The position numbers were made by a program, and so were the translations under genes. A stretch of DNA of 5,358 nucleotides from an uncultured Fretibacterium sp. Its GTDB lineage: Bacteria > Synergistota > Synergistia > Synergistales > Aminobacteriaceae. The DNA is taken from positions 1-5,358 of the forward strand of contig CALGHA010000020.1 in assembly GCA_937915835.1 (NCBI GenBank). Direction: 5' to 3'. Shown here in pieces: positions 1-5,358 of the stretch. Position 1 is the first letter of the stretch, and each line of letters begins with the position of its first letter. The notes below the pieces were generated by a model. The model had not been told where the DNA came from. It was given only the letters and a program-made list of their open reading frames with translations, and searched no databases.

Positions 1-780
1 CTTCATATTCAATCAGACAACGAAGTAAACGGCGAACCGTGTGACAATATCAGCGATAAAAATGCGAGCTATGCCGAACTCACTGCTATATATTGGGCAT
101 GGAAAAATTTGAGAAAAATATATCCCGATGTCCAATATGTGGGATTATTTCATTACCGAAGATTTTTTGCCTTTGACGAGAGCAAATCTTTTGCCCCGTT
201 TATCCTCAAGTTAGAAAGCGAGATAAAAAATTACAAAGTTAACTCTGCTAAGGTCATAAAAATTCTCGAGTCGGGAAAAGTTATTCTCTCAAAAGCTCAC
301 GCCTTCCCTTTTTCTGTCGCCATGCAATATTTTTCATTCGCATTCAGTGAAGATTATAGATCCGTGAAAGAAATTATACGTGAAAAATTCCCTGATTATT
401 ACGATGCTTTTATTGAAGTAATGGAGAAAAACAATAAACTTCATGCCTATAACATGTTCATCATGAAATACGAGGATTTTACGAAATATTGTGAATGGAT
501 ATTTGAGGCCCTTGCATTGATTGAACCTTATACGAACAGGAATTATAGCGCATGGCAGAGACGTTTATTTATGAGTGAGCGGCTTTTACATGTATACGTA
601 CACAAACACAGGATGAAAATAAAGACTTTCAACATGTATTTTTACGGCGAAAAGTCAGAACCTCCATCGAATATTTTAAAACGTTTACGCCGCTGCTGGT
701 CATATTGTAAAGTTGAAATCGCGTTAAGTATACTTAATTTCAGTTTTCGAGGATTGCTTAAGAGATTATTCGAACGTTAA
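1..780 (+). CDS. DUF4422 domain protein, putative glycosyltransferase of surface polysaccharide synthesis (5' partial)
   Basis: The reading frame is open from base 1 to the TAA at 778-780, giving 259 residues with the N-terminus cut off by the window edge. The first possible start inside the window is a TTG at 109, but the conserved family sequence begins before it, so that TTG is an internal Leu codon. Visible DUF4422 hallmarks, in fragment numbering, are DNIS-KN-SY-ELTAIYWAWKNL at 15-37, Y-GL-HYRRFF at 46-56, YNMFIMK at 150-156 followed by a YCEW segment, and SERLL at 192-196. The basic C-terminal tail is the least conserved part. Members of this family are usually found in capsule, LPS or exopolysaccharide clusters and are predicted to be glycosyltransferases; this is family knowledge, and the activity and sugar are unknown. 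About 40-60 N-terminal residues are probably missing. The gene converges on ispE. The family call is firm; the enzymatic role is inferred. Confidence 0.88.
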   Translation, partial: LHIQSDNEVNGEPCDNISDKNASYAELTAIYWAWKNLRKIYPDVQYVGLFHYRRFFAFDESKSFAPFILKLESEIKNYKVNSAKVIKILESGKVILSKAHAFPFSVAMQYFSFAFSEDYRSVKEIIREKFPDYYDAFIEVMEKNNKLHAYNMFIMKYEDFTKYCEWIFEALALIEPYTNRNYSAWQRRLFMSERLLHVYVHKHRMKIKTFNMYFYGEKSEPPSNILKRLRRCWSYCKVEIALSILNFSFRGLLKRLFER

Positions 781-816
781 AGCAAAAATAAATCCCCCTC
801 GAAGCTCAAAGGGGGA
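781..816 (-). terminator. Intrinsic terminator after ispE, in the convergent gap
   Basis: On the minus strand the stem TCCCCCT / AGGGGGA (7 bp, arms at 810-816 and 793-799) has a 10-base loop and is followed by ATTTATTTTTGC, a good U-tract. It starts about 9 bases after the ispE stop codon, so it should end the mgtC-like/ilvE/ispE transcript. Read on the plus strand, the same hairpin is followed only by AATAATTATC, so any termination of the DUF4422 gene here would be weaker. The U-tract side supports the minus-strand assignment. Confidence 0.85.
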
Positions 817-824
817 ATAATTAT

Positions 825-1613
825 CTAGAAATACAACACATGCTTCACATAATCAGGCCACTTGAATTTTACGGACTTATTCAATACAGCAAAAGCCGCC
901 GAGCCTGAACCTGAAACTCCCCAAGCGTCAGCGCCGCCTTTATCAAACATCGAGAATAACTCATTATATTTCGGGTGCTTAGGAAGCAAAACTTTCAAGA
1001 AGTCATTCGGAAGCAAACCCACTCTTTTGCCGGCATTAGCCTGATAAATATCTCGAAACTCAGTGCGTGCAAGCATAATACCTATTCCATAGCCCATAGC
1101 ATCAAGCGCATCATAAGCCTTTTTCGTCTCAGTTTCCCAGTCTGGAATTGCTATAACTCCGTGAACTTTTTGAGACGGTACCTTCTCAATATGATCTCCA
1201 ATTCCGGACACTAAAGCCATATTCAGGCCTGAACACAGAAACGGAACATCTGCACCAACTTTTGCCGCAACTTTCTCAGCTCCGAAAAGTGCAAGCACAG
1301 CCGCAGCATTCCCGGATCCTGCTCCAAGTCCTGAACCGGGCGGGACGCTCTTATGAATTTTTACGTTTAACGGCGGAATTTTATAGCCTTCAGCACGAGC
1401 AATTCTGAGAGCCTTAGCAACGATATTTTCACCAGTGATCGGGATATTCGCGTTTACTATGTCAATTCCTGCCGTCGAGTCCGAAAGATAAAGCACATCT
1501 CCGGAAGGTATTTTCAGGAACGTCGAGACAAGATTATGATAACCGTCCTGCCTCTTGCCCATAACACGAAGAGTTAAATTAAGTTTTGCGAAAGTCGGTA
1601 GAATTAAACGCAT
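825..1613 (-). CDS. ispE: 4-diphosphocytidyl-2-C-methyl-D-erythritol kinase (IspE)
   Basis: This cytosolic enzyme phosphorylates the 2-hydroxyl of CDP-methylerythritol with ATP, the fourth step of the MEP isoprenoid pathway. GHMP-kinase signatures are in order. With the start at 1613 (262 residues), AKLNL holds Lys10 and DGYH holds His26, matching the substrate-binding Lys and His of E. coli IspE. The ATP-binding glycine loop PPGSGLGAGSGNAAAVL lies at 91-107, GADVPF at 120-125 contains the catalytic Asp122, and the C-terminal GHMP motif GVSGSGSAAF is at 232-241. An upstream in-frame ATG at 1622 would add MDG. The 1613 start is preferred because MRLILPTFAKLNL fits the usual family N-terminus and GGATGGA lies 4 bases upstream, although that spacing is short. 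The start overlaps the end of ilvE by 10 bases, suggesting translational coupling. The protein is short for the family (usually about 280-300 residues), with a contraction between the glycine loop and GADVPF. All key residues are present, so it is probably active. Confidence 0.93.
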   Translation of the reverse strand: MRLILPTFAKLNLTLRVMGKRQDGYHNLVSTFLKIPSGDVLYLSDSTAGIDIVNANIPITGENIVAKALRIARAEGYKIPPLNVKIHKSVPPGSGLGAGSGNAAAVLALFGAEKVAAKVGADVPFLCSGLNMALVSGIGDHIEKVPSQKVHGVIAIPDWETETKKAYDALDAMGYGIGIMLARTEFRDIYQANAGKRVGLLPNDFLKVLLPKHPKYNELFSMFDKGGADAWGVSGSGSAAFAVLNKSVKFKWPDYVKHVLYF

Positions 1614-2668
1614 TCCGTCCATCCGAACGGGTCAGTTGTTTTGCCCCACTGAATGCCCGTAAGTTCATTATATAATTTCTGTGCAACCGGGCCAATCATG
1701 AAATCATTGACCGTATATTTCTTGTCGTTATAGAACAATTCACCAATCGGCGAGATTACAGCGGCAGTTCCTGTTCCGAAGGCTTCTTCAAGTTTTCCAG
1801 TCTCAGCAGCTCCGATAAGCTCATCAACGCTCAATAATCTTTCTTCTACGGGCATTCCCCAGTGTTTTAAGACTTCGATGCAGGATTTACGGGTAATTCC
1901 GCCCAAGATTGAACCGTTTTCGAGCGAAGGAGTTACGACAACACCGTTAATCTTAAACATAACGTTCATAGCGCCTACTTCCTCGATATATTTTCTGTGA
2001 ACGCCGTCAAGCCATAAAACCTGTGAATAACCTTTTGCGAGTGCTCGGTCTCCTGCTCTGTTAGAAGCCGCGTAATTCCCTCCGCATTTCGTGTAACCTG
2101 TTCCGCCGCGAACTGCTCTTACGTCCTCAGTCTCAAGCATAATCTTTACGGGTTTAATCCCTTCAGCAAAGTAACTTGCGCTCGGTGAAAGAATTATGCA
2201 GAATATAGCCTGATGAATGCCATGTAAAGCGAGCTCCTCATCAGTTGCGAAGATGAACGGGCGAATATAAAGCGAAGTTCCCTCACTTGAAGGCACCCAA
2301 GAAGCGTCAACTTTAACGAGTTCATGAACAGCCTCAAGGAAAATTTCATTCGGAACAAGAGGCAGGCCAATTCTCTCGGCTGAAATATTAATACGTTTTG
2401 CGTTCTCAATCGGACGGAAGAAATGAATTGAGCCGTCAGCCCATCGATAAGCCTTCATTCCCTCGAACACGGTATTTGCATATTGAATGCCATCACCGGA
2501 AGGCATGAGCGATAACGGACCGTAAGGAACTATGCGGGGATTATGCCATTTTTCAGCGTCGTCGTAATCCATCAAGAACATGTGATCGCTGAAGATTTTT
2601 CCGAAGCCTAATTTATCCTCAGGGGGCATTTTTCCGGGATTGGGATTTTTGGTGATACTGATTTGCAT
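1604..2668 (-). CDS. ilvE: Branched-chain amino acid aminotransferase
   Basis: This is a PLP-dependent fold-type IV aminotransferase that interconverts Ile, Leu and Val with their 2-oxo acids, using 2-oxoglutarate/glutamate; it is cytosolic. Length is 354 residues from the chosen start, typical of the longer (about 350-residue) bacterial/eukaryotic-type BCAT subgroup rather than the roughly 310-residue E. coli form. Visible motifs are PLSLMPSG...YANTVFEGMKAY near 51-74, FRPIENAKR at 84-92, GGTGYTKCGGNYAAS at 188-202 with the PLP Schiff-base Lys194, EVGAMNVMF at 230-238 with the Glu that contacts the PLP ring nitrogen, TPSLENGSILGGITR at 246-260, and FGTGTAAVISPIGEL at 297-311. An ATG at 2692 is in frame, but AAGGAG at 2680-2685 lies inside that extension, 11 bases before the ATG at 2668, so 2668 is the better start. 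The gene lies 43 bases after the mgtC-like gene and overlaps ispE. A weak internal promoter (TTCACT, 17 bases, TAAAAT over 2709-2737) is conceivable but not convincing. Confidence 0.96.
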   Translation of the reverse strand: MQISITKNPNPGKMPPEDKLGFGKIFSDHMFLMDYDDAEKWHNPRIVPYGPLSLMPSGDGIQYANTVFEGMKAYRWADGSIHFFRPIENAKRINISAERIGLPLVPNEIFLEAVHELVKVDASWVPSSEGTSLYIRPFIFATDEELALHGIHQAIFCIILSPSASYFAEGIKPVKIMLETEDVRAVRGGTGYTKCGGNYAASNRAGDRALAKGYSQVLWLDGVHRKYIEEVGAMNVMFKINGVVVTPSLENGSILGGITRKSCIEVLKHWGMPVEERLLSVDELIGAAETGKLEEAFGTGTAAVISPIGELFYNDKKYTVNDFMIGPVAQKLYNELTGIQWGKTTDPFGWTECV

Positions 2669-2679
2669 GAAAAATTTTT

Positions 2680-2685
2680 CTCCTT
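2680..2685 (-). promoter_or_regulatory. Ribosome binding site deciding the ilvE start
   Basis: AAGGAG on the minus strand sits 11 bases upstream of the ATG at 2668. It lies within the coding extension implied by the upstream ATG at 2692, which itself has no Shine-Dalgarno match. This supports the shorter, 354-residue protein. Confidence 0.75.
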
Positions 2686-2711
2686 CATTCATAATTTGTA
2701 AATACTATATT

Positions 2712-3443
2712 TTAATTCATTTCCTCGATATAGTGAATATAATCAAGTGACCGTAACGCCTCTATAATATCACGATGCTTTTTATACTGCTCACGGTCTC
2801 GCTCTCTAATCGTAATCGACACTGAATAGACGCTTAAGCCCGAATTTGTATAAGCTGGATTAGATTCTATATCGTCAATTTTCATGTCAAGCCTTCGGAT
2901 TGTCGTAACAAAGTCTTGAAGGTTATAGCTATTTTTCAACTCAAGATGAACTTCAAAGTGATTGGACCTGTCTTTAAGTATTCGTTCAATTCTGGGGAGC
3001 TGAGATATGCATAATAACAACGCGATGAACGAGATTAATGCGATTGTGTAAAGTCCTCCGCCGACAGCAAGCCCGACAATGCAGCAAGCCCATAATCCCG
3101 CAGAAGTTGTTAATCCTTTAATCTGACTTCGTGAGCTGAATAATATAGAATTTCCACTTATCATTGCGACAGAAACGACCGAAGCTGCCGAGATTAACGC
3201 GAAACCTTGAGAGGTGACATTTAGAATACAGACATCAATCATTGCAGAGACAGCCGAAGCCATTGACACGATTATGAAAGTTCTTAGTCCTGCGGAGTGT
3301 CTTTTGCTTGAACGTTCACAGCCGATAATTGACGCGATAATGAACACGATGAAAATTCTGAATAAGACTGAGTAAATATTAAAGCCTGTTGACCAGGAAC
3401 CTAAAACTTGAGCAATGGGGTCATTGAGGAAGGGATTAGCCAT
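2712..3443 (-). CDS. MgtC/SapB-family integral membrane protein, divergent, with C-terminal soluble domain
   Basis: The protein has 243 residues from the ATG at 3443. GGAG at 3456-3459 lies 12 bases upstream of this ATG; the alternative ATG at 3455 directly abuts the GGAG and so lacks usable spacing. Hydrophobic segments lie near residues 22-41, 54-75, 81-101 and 112-148 (the last probably two helices). These are followed from about 150 by a charged soluble domain with beta-alpha-beta character, resembling the ACT-like tail of long MgtC proteins. Family marks are the first-loop GCERSSKRHSAGLRTF (41-56; usually G-ER--R-AGLRT) and KGLTTSAGLW (109-118). The glycine-rich stretch that normally precedes the latter (SGIGFLGAG-like) is here VVSVAMISGNSILFSS (89-104), which is unusual. 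MgtC proteins are linked to low-Mg2+ adaptation and, in pathogens, to regulation of ATP synthase; many homologues have no known role. This gene leads a probable operon with ilvE and ispE, for which no functional tie is evident. Family membership is confident; function is unknown. Confidence 0.85.
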   Translation of the reverse strand: MANPFLNDPIAQVLGSWSTGFNIYSVLFRIFIVFIIASIIGCERSSKRHSAGLRTFIIVSMASAVSAMIDVCILNVTSQGFALISAASVVSVAMISGNSILFSSRSQIKGLTTSAGLWACCIVGLAVGGGLYTIALISFIALLLCISQLPRIERILKDRSNHFEVHLELKNSYNLQDFVTTIRRLDMKIDDIESNPAYTNSGLSVYSVSITIRERDREQYKKHRDIIEALRSLDYIHYIEEMN

Positions 3444-3477
3444 GAAATAAATCATCTCCGAAAGTGTGAATTTTTAA

Positions 3478-3494
3478 GCTGAAATTATATCAGC
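3478..3494. repeat. Short inverted repeat spanning the candidate -10 element
   Basis: GCTGA at 3478-3482 is mirrored by TCAGC at 3490-3494 around a 7-base centre, and the -10 hexamer lies within it. It could be a small operator or a weak hairpin. It is not followed by a U-run on the minus strand, so it is a poor terminator for the DUF262 gene. A 5-bp repeat of this kind can arise by chance. Confidence 0.3.
3484..3492 (-). promoter_or_regulatory. Candidate extended -10 promoter for the mgtC-like/ilvE/ispE operon
   Basis: The minus strand reads TGATATAAT, a perfect TATAAT preceded by TG at the extended -10 position. No convincing -35 box sits 16-18 bases upstream, as is common for extended -10 promoters. 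Transcription would begin near 3477, leaving a leader of roughly 34 bases that contains the GGAG at 3456-3459. The site lies between the DUF262 gene stop and the mgtC-like start, so the operon need not depend on readthrough. It is inferred from sequence match only. Confidence 0.5.
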
Positions 3495-3512
3495 CTTTGG
3501 AGTGGAAATGCC

Positions 3513-5252
3513 TTATTTCGTAAGATTATTCTGTTCAATGAAGGCTATAAAACTGTCAAGAATTTTTTTGTTGCGCTGGTTAATATCTTTAACATTGAAA
3601 CTGCTTTTACGTGAAATCTCCTGAATTTCGAAAATTTGTGTGCCGGGTTTTCTGACACTGGCAATTCCGGAATAATAACTTCTCTTGACCGAAAAGTCTT
3701 GAGTTGATGATAGGGAATTTCTGACTTTTTCCTCCAATAATGTCTGATTTCCAAGTGAATTATAATTTTCCAAAGTTATATTCCTGTCCATCTTGTGAAT
3801 ATGTTCAGTCTCAAGTTTAGGAGTAATTTCCCAGAGAGTTTGTTCACGAAAGCTCATCATCCACCATGCCAGCATTGAGCGGGTAATTTTCGTTTTGCCT
3901 GAAAATTTGTATCTTCTTAGAGCATCCGTGAGTTCGTCCATATCAAATTTATTGTTGGCAAATGTAACTTCTTGATTGCTTACAATATTTATCATTTCTT
4001 TGTAAATTGGGCCTAAAAGATTATGCATCGTAGCTTTTTTTACAATTGTAGAAGCCCAGACAAAAGCTGTGATTTTGCCTAGAAAGTTATAGAATTTCTC
4101 CTCTTCAAGGGCCCCCTGAGAATCAGAATTGTGAATAAAATAAACAGAAGTTATCAGTGTCCACGCTGCATTAGGTGCATATTTCAGGACAAATAATCTC
4201 TTTAATACGCGTTCAGAAAATCTCTCTTCATCCTGAATATAGACGCTATACCAAAACTCAGCGAGCATAATTAAATTCGAGAAGACGAGTTCATAATCAA
4301 TTCTAAGCAATTTATAATTTTCCCTGCTGTAAAAAGCTCTTAAGCCTGGTTTTGTTTCACTCTTAATATTCTGAGTTGCTCGTTCATAATGCATATAACG
4401 ATTAAACAGCTCATCCATCGGCGTAATATTATGTGTAAGAGAAGTAAAAATTTTCTCACATAAAGCCTCAAGTTTCTTCCAACGCTCAATGAACCAATCT
4501 TTTTTGCCGTCAGCCGAGAATGCTTTATAAAGCTGAACTTTGAAGATATCAGAATCAGAAAGTGATTTTCCTCTGTCATTAAGCGTTGAGAATATCCGAA
4601 GTGCTGTGTTCTGATTTCCGGCTTCAATGGGAAGTAATATGCAATTATTGAGTAATCTGAACGGGAGAGACGTGAATTTTTTGCAAAACTCCGGAAGATT
4701 TATATTTTCATTGATGAAGTCATTAATTTGGACCTGAAACAATTTATAATTCTTGGAATATCGGCTTGAGTTGTCATCAGTTGTGCCTTCACGTAAAATT
4801 TTTATGAGAATTTTTCGGTCATCATCCGTAGCAACTTCAGTCTCTAACTTGAGCAAAGCTGTATAAGGTTCCCCCTGTTCATTCGTCTCCCAAATGCATT
4901 TGCCGATAGATTTACGGACTTCTCTGCACCAGTCATCATTGTCGTAATCCTTCATGACTTCATAGAAAGCTCGTAAAATCAGCAAAATTGTGATTAATCT
5001 CTGCTGACCGTCGATAACTTCAAGTTTTCCCTTGTCATTCTTAAATATCACGATCGGGCCTAAAAAATATTCGTCATCTTGATTAAAATCATCTTCAGGG
5101 AAAGCAAAGGATGTAATATCTTCCCATAAAGTTAAGCATTCGTCGTTGTCCCAGGCATAAGGTCTTTGATAATCCGGAATTAGAAAACGTGTGTTTCTTT
5201 CCTCAAAAAGTTTCAGTATATTTTTTTGTTCGACGCTTAAATTATGGGACAT
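3513..5252 (-). CDS. DUF262 + DUF1524 (GmrSD-like) protein, putative type IV restriction / anti-phage nuclease
   Basis: The protein has 579 residues and is probably cytosolic. The N-terminal DUF262 domain (about 10-240) shows IPDYQRPYAW (25-34), EYFLGPIVIF (61-70), VIDGQQRLIT (79-88; the DGQQR nucleotide-binding/hydrolysis signature of GmrS-like and SspE-like proteins) and FSTLNDRGKSLSDSDIFK (221-238). A helical middle region (about 250-470) follows. The C-terminal DUF1524 HNH-type nuclease region has TEHIHKMD (482-489), SLGNQTLL (499-506), an RN pair at 511-512 and VKRSYY (522-527), which match the EHI-P, LGNLTLL, N and K/Y positions of the family. Related fused proteins (GmrSD, BrxU, SspE) cut modified or unmodified phage DNA in an NTP-dependent way; the target here is unknown. 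The start is secure: AAAGGAGA at 5261-5268 lies 8 bases upstream. No methyltransferase or partner gene is visible, and a terminator and its own promoter candidate precede it, so it looks like a stand-alone unit. The domain call is firm; the defence role is inferred from family. Confidence 0.9.
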   Translation of the reverse strand: MSHNLSVEQKNILKLFEERNTRFLIPDYQRPYAWDNDECLTLWEDITSFAFPEDDFNQDDEYFLGPIVIFKNDKGKLEVIDGQQRLITILLILRAFYEVMKDYDNDDWCREVRKSIGKCIWETNEQGEPYTALLKLETEVATDDDRKILIKILREGTTDDNSSRYSKNYKLFQVQINDFINENINLPEFCKKFTSLPFRLLNNCILLPIEAGNQNTALRIFSTLNDRGKSLSDSDIFKVQLYKAFSADGKKDWFIERWKKLEALCEKIFTSLTHNITPMDELFNRYMHYERATQNIKSETKPGLRAFYSRENYKLLRIDYELVFSNLIMLAEFWYSVYIQDEERFSERVLKRLFVLKYAPNAAWTLITSVYFIHNSDSQGALEEEKFYNFLGKITAFVWASTIVKKATMHNLLGPIYKEMINIVSNQEVTFANNKFDMDELTDALRRYKFSGKTKITRSMLAWWMMSFREQTLWEITPKLETEHIHKMDRNITLENYNSLGNQTLLEEKVRNSLSSTQDFSVKRSYYSGIASVRKPGTQIFEIQEISRKSSFNVKDINQRNKKILDSFIAFIEQNNLTK

Positions 5253-5260
5253 GCCTTAAT

Positions 5261-5268
5261 TCTCCTTT
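5261..5268 (-). promoter_or_regulatory. Strong ribosome binding site of the DUF262 gene
   Basis: AAAGGAGA on the minus strand lies 8 bases before the ATG at 5250-5252, close to ideal spacing. It fixes the start and suggests efficient translation. Confidence 0.8.
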
Positions 5269-5290
5269 ACGGTTACGAAGTTGACGATTT

Positions 5291-5299
5291 ATTATAGCA
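5291..5299 (-). promoter_or_regulatory. Candidate extended -10 promoter of the DUF262 gene
   Basis: The minus strand reads TGCTATAAT, a perfect -10 hexamer with the TG extension, lying immediately after the U-tract of the upstream terminator. There is no recognisable -35 at standard spacing, because that interval is occupied by the terminator hairpin. A start near 5284 would give a leader of about 30 bases. Placement directly between a terminator and a strong ribosome binding site makes it credible, though untested. Confidence 0.6.
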
Positions 5300-5300
5300 C

Positions 5301-5335
5301 AACAAAAAGGGGAAGCCGCGTAATGCAACTTCCCT
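5301..5335 (-). terminator. Intrinsic terminator of a minus-strand gene right of the window
   Basis: On the minus strand GGGAAG (5329-5334) pairs with CTTCCC (5310-5315) across a 13-base loop that can form a further inner GC/GC pairing. It is followed by C-TTTTT-GTTGT, a good U-tract. It would end transcription from a gene whose 3' end lies at or beyond 5345. On the plus strand the hairpin is followed by TCTTCTTAAATT, so weaker termination in that direction is also possible. It insulates the DUF262 gene from upstream transcription. Confidence 0.75.
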
Positions 5336-5358
5336 CTTCTTAAATTCTAAACTGGCGA

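Noticed and set aside
109..780. A complete 223-residue gene starting at the TTG at 109
   Set aside because: The frame stays open to base 1 and the conserved DUF4422 N-terminal block (DNIS-KN...YWAWKN) lies before the TTG, so the gene is truncated by the window and TTG is internal.
862..1214. Two overlapping plus-strand open frames (862-1044 and 975-1214)
   Set aside because: They lie antisense to ispE, show no recognisable protein features and have no ribosome binding site; they are shadows of the real gene.
2194..2409. Short minus-strand open frame within ilvE
   Set aside because: It is an alternative frame of a well-supported gene, with no family similarity that I can see.
2709..2737. Possible internal promoter for ilvE (TTCACT, 17-base spacer, TAAAAT)
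   Set aside because: The -35 matches only four of six positions and the region is AT-rich, where such matches are expected by chance.
3478..3494. Hairpin as a terminator for the DUF262 gene
   Set aside because: The stem is only 5 bp and is followed by TTAAAAATTC rather than a U-run on the minus strand.
3545..4627. Two short minus-strand open frames (3545-3754 and 4340-4627) within the DUF262 gene
   Set aside because: They are out-of-frame shadows of the 579-residue gene, which is intact with all domain motifs in one frame; they are not evidence of a frameshift.
5342..5358. C-terminal codons of a minus-strand gene at the right edge
   Set aside because: Stops occur in two minus frames here, but with only 17 bases no frame can be chosen; the adjacent terminator suggests such a gene but the sequence cannot show it.

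Overview
The window is a bacterial chromosome segment of low-to-moderate GC content. It is densely packed, with good Shine-Dalgarno sequences (AAGGAG, GGAG) before most starts and factor-independent terminators. The MEP-pathway gene ispE shows that it is bacterial. The genus cannot be named from this sequence alone; an anaerobic or host-associated lineage is only a guess. No stretch over 300 bases lacks a gene, and no tRNA, rRNA, CRISPR array or insertion sequence was seen.

Layout. (1) 1-780, plus strand: the 3' part of a DUF4422 gene, a putative glycosyltransferase-like protein of surface polysaccharide loci. Its start lies left of the window. (2) 781-824: a short convergent intergenic gap holding a strong terminator. 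(3) 825-3443, minus strand: a probable operon read mgtC-like, then ilvE (branched-chain aminotransferase), then ispE (CDP-ME kinase). The ilvE and ispE genes overlap by about 10 bases. An extended -10 promoter candidate precedes the mgtC-like gene. (4) 3513-5252, minus strand: a 579-residue DUF262 + DUF1524 (GmrSD-like) protein, a likely single-gene type IV restriction or anti-phage nuclease. It has its own extended -10 promoter candidate and a strong ribosome binding site. (5) 5301-5335: a terminator oriented to stop a minus-strand gene lying beyond the right edge.

How the genes relate. The two metabolic genes (isoleucine/leucine/valine transamination and isoprenoid precursor synthesis) are ordinary housekeeping functions and share a transcript by proximity rather than by pathway. 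The DUF4422 gene and the DUF262 gene on either side are accessory types (cell-surface variation and phage defence). The window therefore looks like a small core cluster flanked by variable genes. The points most worth a second look are the stand-alone DUF262/DUF1524 protein with an atypical HNH-region motif, the MgtC-like protein lacking the family's usual glycine-rich motif, and a shortened IspE.
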